From Megaustenia siamemsis (Eukaryota > Mollusca > Gastropoda > Stylommatophora > Ariophantidae): a DNA stretch of 64,000 nt. The stretch's first letter is position 1. Each line of letters begins with the position of its first letter. The stretch covers positions 100,056,886 to 100,120,885 of the forward strand of contig JAVIAB010000092.1 in the NCBI GenBank assembly GCA_032433765.1, written 5' to 3'. The notes below the pieces were generated by a model. That model was not told the origin of the DNA. It did not search any database and worked only from the letters and a program-made list of their open reading frames with translations. The translations under genes were made by a program, and so were the position numbers. Below, piece by piece: positions 1 through 48,204 of this stretch.

Positions 1-459
1 AATGACATTCTCTTCATCGAACTCGAAGAGATTCTGCCATTGTTGTGTGTTCACCTTCCCATTACAGGCATACACATTAACAATCACGAAATGAACTGGG
101 GTCTGCACCCTAACCGCATGTACCTGCAATTCTGCATTGTTCCACACAGACATATCAACCTCAGCTGCCATCATATTGTTGCGCACAAGGATGGCCCGCC
201 CTAGGTGTCGTCTATTGTAAAAGCAATGAAAGCCAGGAGTACTTACTGTCCTGTCACCAAGAAGAGTTTCTTGCAAAACCATTATATCGGCGCCGCACAG
301 TAGCTTATCAAGAATGGGCCGTCGTTGATTAATGGACCCACAATTCCAATAAGTAACGCGCACATACTTTAGGCCTAGCCTCTCACACTTTGATAGTTTA
401 GTGCCACCCCTCTTGCCCCGTCGTGTTTTCCTTCTTCGATGATGTAGTTTGGGCTGCAT
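1..459 (-). CDS. Non-LTR retrotransposon endonuclease (APE type), cut by window edge
   Basis: The minus strand is open for 153 codons from an ATG at 459 and runs off the left edge, so this is the N-terminus of a larger protein. It starts with a basic leader (residues 1-32), then shows apurinic-endonuclease-like motifs: WNCGSIN (38-44), the metal-binding glutamate in LQET (62-65) and VNVYA (127-131). In LINEs this domain nicks target DNA to prime reverse transcription. The frame stays open upstream of the ATG to a stop at 529-531, so the start is uncertain. Sequence upstream to about 700 may be the 5' UTR. The RT lies outside the window, so the clade cannot be set. No internal stop is seen. 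Confidence 0.75.
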   Translation of the reverse strand, partial: MQPKLHHRRRKTRRGKRGGTKLSKCERLGLKYVRVTYWNCGSINQRRPILDKLLCGADIMVLQETLLGDRTVSTPGFHCFYNRRHLGRAILVRNNMMAAEVDMSVWNNAELQVHAVRVQTPVHFVIVNVYACNGKVNTQQWQNLFEFDEENVI

Positions 460-529
460 CTGAAAACTTACACTTCTTACCGTCGTCTTTAAAGATGAAC
501 GTCGCTGAACGTTGTTGCTTTGGATGGCC

Positions 530-917
530 TAGACTCACGTGCACTTGCTCAGTCGCACGGCCTAGAACCCGTTCCACGATATAAACTGGCCAGCTCCAGT
601 AACTTGCTCAGCAGCACGCGGAAACACTGTGAGCTTTCTACAAATTAAATGACTTACGCGTCCTTGACGACAGACCGGCGTAAACAAACCGCCATTTTTT
701 GACGCGTTCAATAGCGTAACAACAATAATAAGTGATGAAAGAAGGAAATTATAACAAAATGCAATGAATCAAAAGAAGCAAAGTGATTAACATCAAATAG
801 AAAGCGCGCACACTCACATGAACCCTCAAAAAATAAATAAAAACAAACAAATAAACAGGAAATTTCACTGGAAAACAGCACTTATCTGTGAATCTTATGA
901 ATAGGCCAGCCAACAAA
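530..917. other. Gap: possible LINE 5' leader, no gene seen
   Basis: The first 170 bases lie directly upstream of the minus-strand endonuclease frame and are GC-richer than the A/T-rich remainder, as expected of a LINE 5' UTR. I see no ORF or RNA gene here. Confidence 0.3.
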
Positions 918-1325
918 ATTTGTTTTGATGTTAGTATGTTCTTCATGGCATTAAAATTACTTGTTGCCATTCCTATTCTTTTGTTTATTTCAGTTGTACA
1001 TTTTCCATCAATGGTTATAGTATGTCCAAGGTAGTTGTAGCTCTGAACTGTCTCCAGGTCTATTCCTTCAATTTTCATATCCACTTGTGGGTTTTGAGTT
1101 TTTCCTTTGTTTATGATCATAGTTTTAGTCTTTTTGATATTCATATCTAGTCCATATGTTTTTGCTTATCATGTTTATTTCATTAAGTAATTATTGTAGA
1201 TCTTTAGGATTTTCTGCTAGTAGTACAGTATCTTCAACATATCTTAGGTTATTGATTATCTTTCCATTAATTTGTAGACCTGGCATCTCTATGACAGCAT
1301 TTTCACCAATGCTGTTTGGAATTAT
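918..1325 (-). pseudogene. RTE-like reverse transcriptase fragment, broken
   Basis: Read on the minus strand, this matches the better copy at 9092-10150 nearly base for base: the catalytic-box region, then MNIKKTKTMIINK and YNYLGHTIT. The YADD catalytic box reads YVED here, a stop interrupts the segment after LAENPKDLQ, and there is a frame change before MNIKKTK. The similarity ends near 918. It is a dead fragment lacking both the N-terminal palm and the C-terminal domain. Confidence 0.8.
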
Positions 1326-1394
1326 CACTGAATACAACATGAATAAATGTTTTCAAATTCATTAAAGTGTGATAAATGACACGATAAGAAATAC

Positions 1395-1600
1395 CTGGTG
1401 GATCTAGGTTTTACATATCATATAGTGCTTATAAGTGACAATATCAACAAGATGCAAAATATCCAGATACCCTATTATCATAAAAAGAAAAGAATAGGAT
1501 TTGAAATCAACAGAGATAAAACAAAAATAATGAAAGATAACACAGATATTTACAAATATACACAGAGTTTTCTTCTTAGACATTTGTATTCAGAAGTGTT
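1395..1600 (+). pseudogene. Possible RT fragment of a second LINE family
   Basis: The translation holds HIVLISDNINKMQ followed by GFEINRDKTKIMK. These resemble the catalytic-box helix and the following K-x-K segment of LINE reverse transcriptases, with the FADD-type box itself damaged. It is about 70 codons long with no start context. I judge it a decayed fragment. Confidence 0.4.
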
Positions 1601-1959
1601 TAGTTTTCTCTAAGTCTCTTTTGCTGTTTTCCAACTTTCACATGCGTAGGTAAGTATTGATAATTCATCTGAGTTGAATATTCTCAGTTTAGTTTTCTAG
1701 CTCTTATATTTTAAAATAACAATACCCCAGAGAGAAGTATATATAAGCATAGACTCATGAGCTAATATCGAACATCTCCATAAAAATAGAGATGGATGTG
1801 GGAAAACACCACAAGCCCTATGCGTCGTCTAACGGCGCGGGAAGGATCAAGTGACCATTTTTTACCTGACCTTTTAAACTGTTATCTAACTACCAATGCA
1901 TCTTTCATGTTTGCAGAGCGAACATATGACTTGCCCTGCTTGTTACTGTTTTATTTGAG

Positions 1960-2105
1960 AGGGCTACACCTTGGAGACCATGGGAGGGTAAAGCCACGAA
2001 GGAACCATGGAATCAAAGAGAAAATGTCCCATCTATGATTGAACCTGCGTCTTTCTTGTACAGAGGCCAATGTCTTACCTCTAGGCCACCCATTCCCTAG
2101 ACAAG
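1960..2105 (-). repeat. tRNA-derived SINE head-like sequence
   Basis: On the minus strand the sequence has a Pol III A box (TGGCCTAGAGG) and, about 45 bases later, a B box (GGTTCAATCAT), the layout of a tRNA-headed SINE. The 3' boundary (toward 1920) and target duplication are not clear. Confidence 0.5.
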
Positions 2106-2133
2106 CCTCTAGGCCACCCATTCCCTAGACAAG
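2078..2133. repeat. 28-bp perfect direct duplication
   Basis: The 28 bases at 2078-2105 recur exactly at 2106-2133. The unit covers the 5' end of the tRNA-like SINE head, including its A-box side, so it arose after that insertion. Confidence 0.9.
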
Positions 2134-2380
2134 TTCACACACTACTGCTCTAACGTGCTTCCTGAGAATATGAAAAGAAACATTTCAAAAGCTTGTAGAT
2201 GTGTTCACTTATCCAAAATTTGGGAGCTGCATGATTTCTATTGTGCATCAAGTATTTCGCATTACCAACTATTTGACCATGTATTGTCTGTCTCTGACTA
2301 TGGTCTTCATTTGCATATTTATGAAAGATATGGTCAGCAACACGTTGGGTCTCCTCTCGTTACAGTTCATTATTTCATTC

Positions 2381-2460
2381 AGACAACACAAGTCCAATTA
2401 ATTGGTAATGTAATGTTTATTTTTACATTGAGACAACACAAGTCCAATTAATTGGTAATG
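2381..2460. repeat. 50-bp-spaced direct duplication
   Basis: A 30-base segment at 2381-2410 recurs at 2431-2460, a tandem duplication with a 50-bp period. Two short ORFs overlapping it are not supported as genes. Confidence 0.85.
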
Positions 2461-2615
2461 TTTATGAAAGAAAGCATGCCCATACCCAGTATTGTTGATC
2501 ATTTCACAGTAAACAGAGACCGCAGTTCTGGCACCGTCAGGCTGTATGTGGTACACAGAGCTCACTTTGAAGCCAGCCAGGTAGATATCATGGCAATCTA
2601 CAAAAATAAGTTCAT

Positions 2616-2950
2616 GGTAAAGGTAAAGGTAAAGTACGAGACTTGAACCGGCGTCTTAGCACGCGAGTATATACCCATATGTGCTCGGCCGCCTATCCAG
2701 AAATGTTCGGATATTTCTGTATAGTGTAGCCTCAAGCATCGAAACTCAGATGCGAAGCGACATTCCTCACCTTCCCAGGATAATATACCCTGGTACCCAT
2801 TTCTGCCAACGGCTGGGTCGACCGTGGGGGTATTTTTTTTTTTCAACCACGAGTACAATTCACACTGCTCCCAGCGGGAATTGAACACGGGTTGTCCGAA
2901 CGTCGGTAATCTAGTCGGGTGGTTTTCCCAACTAGGCTACCGAGGCCCCC
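2616..2950 (-). repeat. tRNA-headed SINE (family B, TTTACC tail)
   Basis: The minus strand starts with a tRNA-like head (GGGGGCCTCGGTAGCC, A box TAGCCTAGTTGG, B box near GTGTTCAATTCCC). An approximately 180-bp body follows and it ends in short TTTACC repeats, which read as GGTAAA on the plus strand at 2616-2634. The same body occurs at 28256-28459 and 58009-58499. This is the full-length copy; I see no clear target duplication. Confidence 0.85.
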
Positions 2951-3289
2951 AACAGTGATTGGTATCACTGAAAAATTATTGACATTAAAGCTAATTAATG
3001 ATATCACAAAAGAATTAGAAATTAGACCTTACTCTAGAGAATGAATCATGAACTTCTTTCTGGGGCAGCAAATATAACGATTTGTGTGGGTGGAGAGAAT
3101 TATTTATCAACCATCAGAGAGTCTTTTTGCTCGACGTACCATACAAGTTTTATTCATAAAGAGGGGCCACAGAAATATTCCAGACCCTGAGTAAATTGGT
3201 GTGATAATTAAGGCAGGAATTAGTACAGAAGTGAAACGTCATCATAACACAGAGAATTAGAAAGGCAACGGTGGAATTTGTATTACACA

Positions 3290-4475
3290 TTTATAGTTAA
3301 GATGTGAATCAGGGACTAGTTCTCGCACCAATCGAGTATGCCCTGGCAATTCTTACTGTCGGTAAGGTGCAAATTGACAGGCTGAAGAAAATATAGAATG
3401 AAGCGATGCGCATTATCTTGGGGTGTACGTAGGACACTTCCTGTGTAGCAATGAGGTATCTTCTTGACTTTCCAACCATGGATGACAGAATCAAGATATG
3501 GAGGGCACGAGTATACCTGAAGATAAGTGCAGATAAAGATCATCCATTGCACTACGTGCTCAACTCCGGGAAAGGTGTCAGCTAAAAAGAGGCAAATTCT
3601 GCAAGACCGAGCAGAAGATGTCATCAAACAGGTCTGTGGGCTTATCAATATCAACCCTGACGAGAAATGGATACCGGTGCCTACGTCATTCAGAGGAACA
3701 TTCTCGTGTATTGTCACACTCGACAGGAAATGTAGGGAACAGAACACAGTGGTGGTCAATGCGGAGGTCAACGGTCTTATCTGGGATAACAACGAGAGAA
3801 AGGTGCAGTTATCTATACAGACGGATCTGTAATACGATACCAAAAGAGTGCATGTGTATTTACAGCATGCTCGACAGGCAGAATAGTCAAGGAATACAGT
3901 GGTACATACGTCATGACCACGAGTAGCATGACGATGGAAGTGATGTCAGTGACCAGGGCTTTCATCTGGTTAGTCACAAGACTACACCCACGCCTGCATA
4001 ATGAGTGAATCAATGAGTTTGATTTTTTTTTAAAGTGGAGGCGGGCTCTGTATGCGTGCAATGGTAAGAGTCAGTGCAGAAGTCAAAAGTACGAAAGGTC
4101 ACCTTTGTCTACGTCCTAGGACATGTGTGAGTACGGGGAAATGAAAGAGCGGACAGGCTGGCTAGCTGCGCTATTGTTGCGGACGGTCGGTCAACCAATG
4201 GATCGGGCGGACATCATCAATGCCCTCCGAGGTGTTGGAAAAGCACAGGACTTCGACAACCATGAGTCCACGTCACTCCTTCGGATGAAAGAGATGGGAG
4301 AAGATGGGCACAGCCAGAAATGAGAAACTTAGTGGCCGTGTAAGAAAACTTAACAACTAACACAGAACTGGAGTCGTCAGTCGCTGAACACTGCTGGACT
4401 TGCTGAGGAGGGGATCTGAGCACCTATGGATATGTTCGGAATGCAATGATGATGACCCACAAATAACTCATTGTG
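3290..4475 (+). pseudogene. RNase H-bearing LINE, 3' half, decayed
   Basis: Across changing frames, this encodes the RT C-terminal region (IQNEAMRIILGC; MDDRIKIWRARVYLK), an RNase H start (IYTDGSV near 3815) with a following MTTSSMTMEVM block, and the C-terminal segment RADIINALRGVGKAQDFDNH through a cysteine-containing end at CSECNDDDPQIT (about 4432-4465). Several stops and frameshifts break it. Fragments of the same 3' end occur at 10895-11265 (minus) and 26645-26860 (plus). RNase H points to an I/Jockey-like lineage; this is inference from domain content. Confidence 0.75.
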
Positions 4476-5110
4476 AATCAGAAATATACAAACCTGCTAA
4501 TAAAAGTTTAAAAATTGAACATGGCCATAAGAGTGAGAAAAATAACAAGTGCAAAGTGTAGCAAAATGAAAAAAAAAAACTGATTTGAGAATGAGGCAGA
4601 GAAAGAAAATACCAAACAGCTTTAAATGTTTAATGAAAGAGAGAACAACATAAATGGTTGATGAACATTAGAAGCAGGAGTTAATTAAGGAGTAAAAGTA
4701 AAGTAAAATCATAGATGCTTGTTCTATCACAAAATGGCAGTTTAGACAAGACCGTGGACATTTCATAGCGTTTTTGATTGTCCTAAATCTACAACACTCC
4801 CCTCAAACTTAAAATTTGTATTTTATGGGAGGTTTTAATTCCTGACATTGGTAAAAAAAAAAAAAAAAAAAGAATTTTCAAGTTTGAAAATGTTTTTGAT
4901 GCCAGTGATAGGAAAGTTTGTGAGAAGAAACATTCCAGGACTGACTAGTTGGACACTTGCAGCGTGAAATATTCAACTGTACACCACAAATGTTAATAAA
5001 ATATTAAACTATAGTTTCTTTAATCAACTTTAGTGACTACCCATCTCGTTTTATTCCCTTAAAGTTGAAGACAGAAAATGAGGCAGAAATTATAGACTTT
5101 ACTACTAAAT
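4476..5110. other. Gap: A/T-rich, no gene seen
   Basis: A/T-rich sequence with a poly-A run at 4853-4871. No ORF, RNA gene or clear repeat was recognised. Confidence 0.5.
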
Positions 5111-5124
5111 ATCATATTTTGGTG

Positions 5125-5388
5125 GGAGCCGCGATAGCTCAGTGGTTAGTGAACTGGACTACAAAGGACAAGAGATAGGGTTCGATCCAAACCGACGTCT
5201 TTCGGTTCACCCAGCCTTTAACGGGTATCGAATTTGTTTCTGGGAAAGTAAAGCGGCACGGGCGTAATACCGACCATATTACTCCAAAAATCATGTGCCG
5301 AATCTCTGTAAAATTTATGGTCACTAACACCATATTCCCTATACGCAACTTGGCGTGACGGGGGTACTTAACTTTTTTTCTTTTTTTA
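5125..5388 (+). repeat. tRNA-headed SINE (family A), 14-bp target duplication
   Basis: The head starts GGAGCCGCGATAGCTCAGTG with A box TAGCTCAGTGG and B box GGTTCGATCC. The body includes the cacatgatttttgg-type block in reverse orientation, and the element ends in a T-rich tail. The flanks carry a perfect 14-bp duplication, atcatattttggtg, at 5111-5124 and 5389-5402. This proves a complete retroposition event and fixes both ends. Other copies are at 18903-19157, 31888-32099, 50145-50402 and 57578-57839. Confidence 0.92.
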
Positions 5389-5459
5389 ATCATATTTTGG
5401 TGAGGAACCGTATTCTATCTCGCCATACATCTCTGTTCAGGATTAATCTTTCTATGACT

Positions 5460-6880
5460 TGGAACAATTAGATAGACAGAGCAAGGAAAAAAGCCAGAAA
5501 ACGAACAAATATTATGAAGAAATTGGTAGGAAAGGACTGGGATCAGACAGCAATATTTTGAAAAGACTATACGTAGGAAGAGTCAGACCCGTTCTAGAGT
5601 ATGGAGTCACAGCCTGAGCTATGGCTTCCAAATCACTCCTGAGAAAAATTAACAGAACCAATCTGTCCGTATCATCAATGGTGTTATGAAATCTACACCT
5701 ATCAAGACTCTAGAAACAGTAACAGGTTTACAACCCTTAGATGACAGACGGGTCACTAAAGTATTGCAACAAGAGGAGAAATATAGAAGGCTCCTTAGCC
5801 ACCCCATGCACCAAAGAATAACTGGTTCCGGAATTGTACGACTAAAGAGGAGCAACTTCGCTGCAATTGCCAATGAACTAATTACTAGAGACCCAGTACT
5901 TTCCCAAACAATATCGAAACCCTTGGGCCCATCTGATATGTCTCCTCATTGAAAACATAAAATACCAGAACCTAAGGAAAATATAACAGGAATCATGAAA
6001 AAAGGCACCCAATCAGACACAGAAAGAAAACACGTAGCAGAAAAAGCACATACACGATACCTACCCACAGGACTCTTGGTCCCACATATACACAGATGGC
6101 TCTGCTACAAATGCCACCAAAAATGGAGGAGGTGGAGGTGTGCTCTTGACGCTGAATAATCAGGACGAGATCACCAAGTCAATAGCTAGTGGAAAATTCT
6201 CAAACAACTTTAAAGCAGAAACTGAGTGCTGCAACACTGGCTACTCAACACAAAAATAACATGCACAATAAATTGGTGATTCTGACTGATGCACTGTCAG
6301 TACTATCAGCTCTAAAAATCCCCGAGAACAATGAACTAGATGACTTGAGAACAACCGTGGACCAACTATGCAATAACTTCCAGAGAGTAGTCGTTCAGTG
6401 GATACCATCACACTGTAATATACACGGGAACGAACGCGCAGACAAATTAGCTAAAGAGGGAGGGAGATTACCACAAGAGAACCATCAGCTCAGTTATGAT
6501 GAAGCCAAATCCATCCTCAAATGTTAGTTCCATGAAAAATGGAAACGAGGACACCCAAAGCATAACGAGAGTAACGGATACCACCAACTATCAAGGAGGG
6601 ATCAAGTCATCATACTTCACCTACGCACTGGCCACAATAGAATGAGAAATCACATGTTCACCAAATTCAAAATAGGTACAACCAGCCTATGCCACTGTAC
6701 ACTGGACAACATGACTACAAAACATGTTCTACAGGACTGCCTCCAGTACACAGACCTGAGAAGAGCAATGTGGTCTACACCCACCTCCTTGGAAGAGAAA
6801 CTATATGGGACAATCGATTCGCTTAAACAGACAGCTGACTTCATGAGAGAGTCTGGAATCCTACTCTGATTGAGTCTTGA
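5460..6880 (+). pseudogene. LINE 3' part with RNase H, interrupted
   Basis: Segments in several frames give RLYVGRVRPVLEYG (RT C-terminal region, about 5565-5605), an RNase H domain starting IYTDGSATNATKNGGGGG (6087 onward), its middle (VILTDALSVLSALK) and its end (VVQWIPSHCNIHGNERADKL, about 6390-6450). A final Cys/His cluster is CHCTLDNMTTKHVLQDC (about 6690-6742). Stops and frameshifts separate the pieces. The last 260 bp recur at 13046-13308. RNase H degrades the RNA strand during cDNA synthesis. This family differs from the LINE at 3290-4475. Confidence 0.8.
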
Positions 6881-6924
6881 TCGCAGATATACATATATAG
6901 TATAGACTTATATATATATCGGTA

Positions 6925-7265
6925 AGAGAGCTGGTGCCTGCTGTTGTTACTTCTAATCTCAGTATTATTTTTAGTGCTTCTCTAGGTCGGCATCTTTCGC
7001 TTTTATCATCTGATTTGAGGGCATGTTTTGAGATTTCATTGATCTTATTGTCTCTTCTTATTTCATGACCATCATTTGACCACTTCCAAATTCTTGGCTA
7101 TAGACGTTATTATTGGATACTTTGTCATTTCTCTTATTGCTGCACTAGTCTTGAATTCATTCCGTGGCATACAAAGTATTTTCCTGAGGCATTTGTTTTC
7201 AAAAGCAACTAATTGATTTTCTATTTCATGTATCACAGATGAATCATAAACAAGTTATATTTCTA
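6925..7265 (-). pseudogene. RT C-terminal fragment (third LINE family)
   Basis: The minus strand reads ENQLVAFENKCLRKILCMPR, then NEFKTSAAIREMTKYPIITS, then after a frame break a segment like a LINE thumb/C-terminal domain. This pattern (FExxCLRxIL...) is typical of RTE-type elements. It is broken by stops and has no start. The plus strand shows no plausible gene. Confidence 0.55.
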
Positions 7266-7379
7266 ACGAGAGCAAATGAGATAGACAACTAAAATATCAG
7301 CTACAATGACAATTTTTGTTTGCTTTTAAAAAGGTGGCATACAAACAAATTATCATCATTATCATGTACCATACCGGTT

Positions 7380-7765
7380 GGCGTAGGCGATCATGTCCTT
7401 CCACAATCTTCTATCTACGGTGCATCGTATCAGTTCTGTTGTTGACTGTTTGCCATGCCATGACACCAAGCCATCTAGTATTTTCTTTCTTTGTCACCCG
7501 CGATCTCTCTTTCCTTGTATTTTGCCAGTTGTAACCAAGTATTCAAAATTTCCTCTTCTCATGATGTGCTCGAAAAATGTTGATTGTTTCTTTCTCATGT
7601 TTTTTATGAGCTCCATTTTTGTGTTGGCCTCTTTGGGAATTTCCTCATTGGTCTTTTTAGCTGTCCAGTGAAATATCAACATTCTTCTAAGAAATCCCAT
7701 CTCTGTGGCCTCACATAAACAAATAGCTATTTTTTTTAAATATTTTATATTTAACATCAAATTGT
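7380..7765 (-). pseudogene. RTE-like RT C-terminal fragment (family 2)
   Basis: The minus-strand frame at 7494-7760 encodes a C-terminal RT segment: EATEMGFLRRMLIFHWTAKK, FFEHIMRRGNFEYLVTTGKI and GKRDRG, then continues in another frame to about 7380, ending in ATGATAATGATGAT. The same family is on the plus strand at 32575-33010, including its 3' motif gcctacgcca. The fragment is 5' truncated and frameshifted. Confidence 0.7.
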
Positions 7766-7888
7766 ATTGTTTGAATGCGTTATTAGAGTTAAAAGTGAAT
7801 GTTGTAAATATTGAGGCTAGAAAACAATTTTGTTAACTCTACAACGCTGTCAACACCTTACAGTTTCAGAAGATGGATTCCTCTATAA

Positions 7889-44197
<36,309 letters not shown>

Positions 44198-44509
44198 CTG
44201 CAACAACCGACCACTTCACTGTCCGTGCGTTCTCTTTTGAACGGGAAAGTACCGTTTCAATCATCTCTCTCTTGCCCTGTCGTTTTAATAAAAATGTCAA
44301 ATTTTGTCCGGTTTTTAATAAGAAACTATAAATATACGCTAATACTGGCCAGTTATAAATTATAGCTTATCATCGTTATCAATACCATAGATACCAGTAG
44401 TTTGGGTTTGTATCAAAATGATGTCAGGGAGTGTGAGACGTTTGATGAAGGACCGACATTTGCAGAGTAAGATTAACGCACAAGGAGGGACAGTCATACC
44501 AAGATGTTA

Positions 44510-45056
44510 CATAATCTACCAGATACAATTTGGGAGAGGGAAGAAATACCTAAAGACTAGAAAGAAGTTTATATGATAAAACTACCAAAGAAAGGAAGTT
44601 TACAGGAGTGCACAAATTATAGGGGAATTATGCTACTATCAGTGCCAGGAAAAATATTAAGCAGAATAATTCTGGAGAGACTAAAAGAGGCTATAGAGAA
44701 AAATTTGAGAGATGAACAAGCAGGTTTTAGGAAGAACAGATCATGTGCTGATCTAATAACTACCCTCCGTATAATAGTTGAACAAAGTTTAGAACTACAG
44801 TCCCCACTTTATATTGAATTCATAGATTACGAAAAGGCATTTGATAGTTTAGACAGAGGAATGCTTTAGAAGTTGCTGATTCATTACGGAATCCCCACAA
44901 AGTTTATTAAACTGATAAGAACAATGTATGAAGGAATGAAATGTAGTGTGGTGCATGAAGGGCAGCTTACAGAAGCATTTGAAATAAGAACAGGAGTAAG
45001 GCAGGGATTCCTTCAAGAAACAACGGATTGGAAAGTGTTTGATGAAGACATATGCT
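44510..45056 (+). pseudogene. RTE-like RT N-terminal half, interrupted by the palindromic element
   Basis: Encodes IKLPKKGSLQECTNYRGIML, SVPGKILSRIILERLKEAIE, DEQAGFRKNRSCADLITTLR and the palm aspartate region YIEFIDYEKAFDSLDR. After a stop at GML come LLIHYGIPTKFIKLIRTMYE and IRTGVRQG, where similarity breaks off before the catalytic box. The giant element inserted at 45057 with a TATGCT duplication; reading continues past 53218 only in low-complexity DNA. The N-terminal RT fingers and palm are otherwise well preserved. Confidence 0.85.
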
Positions 45057-45359
45057 AGTAGTATACAATGTTGTATTTGGATCGAATTGTGGCGTAAATT
45101 AACAAAGCTATATAGTGTGGTGCGCAGGGCACCACATGTACACGAGAATCAAGGGGAGTTAATCGTGACACTTCGTGTCCGGATGTCGACCTCTGGTCCC
45201 GGTGACCCCGGAAGTGACCTGTTTATGTCTGGTGTATGCTGACTTTGGAGCTCTTGGTGTACTTGCTCGATAGTGATAGGTTAGTAGATTATACAACATC
45301 AATGAAAAACAATCAATATAAAACAGAAGACAAAGATATATTTTATTCTTTTATTAGCT

Positions 45360-45560
45360 CAATAGGTGTATAACATTACAAACATATTTAGTATACGAAG
45401 TAAATATATAGTAGAAGGATAATATTTATTTATAGCTATGTAGTTGGGTGTCTGCTTAGCGTTGTACCATAAATGAAGCATAAGGGGTGAAACAGTTAGA
45501 GATTCTCGGTTAGTCTAAGCTGGTAGTGTAAATATGTTCCTCGGTGTTAGTGGTTCGCTA

Positions 45561-45592
<32 letters not shown>

Positions 45593-45862
45593 TCTACTAT
45601 TTCAGCCTAGATTTCCCTCCATTGAAACACTTACTCATTCTCTCCATTTATCCCTATCATCGCGCCTTCCTTCTCTCTCTCTCTTTCTCCCCTATCCTCT
45701 CTTAGACTTCTAACCTATCAGTCCACCCTCCACCTCTCCGTTTAGCTCCCCCGCCCTCCCTCATATTTTTAGCGTCCCTCCTATTGTAACACTTGATTAT
45801 TCTCACCATTTATACCTAGCATCTCGCCTTCCTTCTCCTAGACTTCTCAGTATTTCTCTCTT

Positions 45863-45910
<48 letters not shown>
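45360..45910. repeat. CT-rich microsatellite zone of the left arm
   Basis: (CT)n runs at about 45560-45593 and 45862-45909 pair with (GA)n runs at 52665-52710 and 52377-52400 in the right arm; lengths differ between arms. Confidence 0.85.
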
Positions 45911-45912
<2 letters not shown>

Positions 45913-46174
45913 AACCCCTACTAGACTTCTTTCCTACCATTCGTACTTTATGCACATCACCATATTAATACAACCGAAATGCCTTTAATGATAACCTACC
46001 ACATCGTTATGAGATAAGAGAAAAACAGAAAAAATTCAACTTACACCGTAAAATATACCACTACAACACAGACCGCTAGACTGAACAGTACTATGAAATA
46101 AACGTCCGTGAATCAAGCGCGCTTATAACACGAAGTCTCACATCCGACTAGTTTAAATATAATCTGGTAAAAAA

Positions 46175-46655
46175 GTTAGCAGACAAGGGCAGAAACCTAG
46201 GAGGCAAGGGCAGAAACCTAGGAGGCAAGGTCAGAAACCTAAGAGGCAAGGACAGAAACCTAGGAGGCAAGGGCAGAAACCAAGGAGGGAAGGGTAGAAA
46301 CGTAAGAGGCAAGGGCAGAAACCAAGGAGGGAAGGTCAGAAACCTAGGAGGCAAGGTCAGAAACCTAGGAGGCAAGGTCAGAAACCTAGGAGGCAAGGTC
46401 AGAAACCTAGGAGGCAAGGGCAGAAACCAAGGAGGCAAGGGTACAAACCTAAGAGGCAAGGGCAGAAACCAAGGAGGGAAGGTCAGAAACCTAGGAGGCA
46501 AGGTCAGAAACCTAGGAGGCAAGGTCAGAAACCTAAGAGGCAAGGGCAGAAACCTAAGAGGCAAAGACAGAAACCTAGGAGGCAAGGGCAGAAACCAAGG
46601 AGGCAAGGGTAGAAACCTAAGAGGCAAGGGCAGAAACCAAGGAGGGAAGGTCAGA
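46175..46655. repeat. 21-bp minisatellite, left arm array 1
   Basis: About 23 units of aggcaaggg(t)cagaaaccta with g. Because 21 is a multiple of three the minus strand is open and reads as a repeated LPPRFLP heptapeptide (171 codons). It is the mirror image of 51410-52110. Confidence 0.93.
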
Positions 46656-47096
46656 AAGGACACACCATTAATACAACTGAAATTCCTTTAATGATAACCT
46701 ATCACATCGTTATGGGATAAGAGAAAAACAGAAGAAAAAAAAAATTCAACTTACACCGTAAAATATTCCACTACAACACAGACCGCTAGACTGAACAGTA
46801 CTATGAAAATAAACTTCCGTGAATCGAGCGCGCTTATAACACGAAGTCTCACATCCGACTAGTTTAAATATAATCTGGTAAATAAAGTTTGACGACACTA
46901 TTCCACCCTCGACTAACATCTAGGTTAACCAATCAGAGAGAGGATTTCTATCGGACACCCACCAACGAAATGACTGACCTCGGGATTAACTAATCAGAGA
47001 AAAAGATTACTGTTATCGTGATAACTGACCTCATTTTCAACTTGGAGTGCTGTCGAGTCTGACGCGTGGGTTACTTTAAATCGAGTCGGCCCTGAT

Positions 47097-47395
47097 ACCA
47101 GAAACCTAAGAGGCAAGGGCAGAAACCTAAGAGGCAAAGACAGAAACCTAGGAGGCAAGGTCAGAAACCTAGGAGGCAAGGGCAGAAACCTAGGAGGCAA
47201 GGGCAGAAACCTAAGAGGCAAGGGCAGAAACCTAAGAGGCAAGGGCAGAAACCTAGGAGGCAAGGTCAGAAACCTAGGAGGCAAGGGCAGAAACCTAGGA
47301 GGCAAGGGCAGAAACCTAGGAAGCAAAGGCTGAAAACAAGGAGAGAAGTCAGAAATCTAGGAAGCTGTGTTAGAAAACAAGGAGGGAAGGTCAGA
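47097..47395. repeat. 21-bp minisatellite, left arm array 2
   Basis: About 12 units, the same repeat as array 1, mirrored by 50640-50955. A minus-strand ORF through it (46994-47326) is an artefact. Confidence 0.92.
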
Positions 47396-48204
47396 AAGGA
47401 CACACCATTAATACAACTGAAATTCCTTTAATGATAACCTATCACATCGTTATGGGATAAGAGAAAAACAGAAGAAAAAAAAATTCAACTTACACCATAA
47501 AATATTCCACTACAACACAGACCTCTAGACTGACAGTACTATGAAAATAAACTTCCGTGAATCAAGCGCGCTTATAACACGAAGTCTCACATCCGACTAG
47601 TTTAAATATAATCTGGTAAATAAAGTTGGACGACACTATTCCACCCTCGACTAACATCTAGGTTAACCAATCAGAGAGAGGATTTCTATCGGACACCCAC
47701 CAACGAAATGACTGGATTCTGGATTAACTAATCAGAGAAGAGGATTACTGTTATCGTGATAATTGACCTCATTTTCCACTTGAAGTGCTGTCGAGTCTGA
47801 CGCGTGGGTTACTTTAAATCGAGTCGGCCCTGATACAATATACCTAGCGGGTCAATGGTGGGAGGAATAATACAAGTGACGGGTTACTTGAACGCGTTTT
47901 GACCCCTGATCCAATACCAGGAGTTCCATGACAGTCATAAATAGTTGGATACAACGAGCAGGAAGTTATATTCAAGGTCCAAAAAGAGTGACCAAATCAC
48001 TAACATTTTACCTCCAGAACACAACAATTTAGGCTCATACTAAAAAGTCGACCTAAAAATCCCAAAAAAAGCTACTCACATAGTCATAATAGTTAGACAC
48101 AACGAGTAGAAAGTTATATTCAAGGTCCAAAAACCTTATTTTAGACATCCCCATAGCAAAAAGGTACTTATAACTCACTTTCGAAATTGTTACCCCCTTA
48201 CTAT

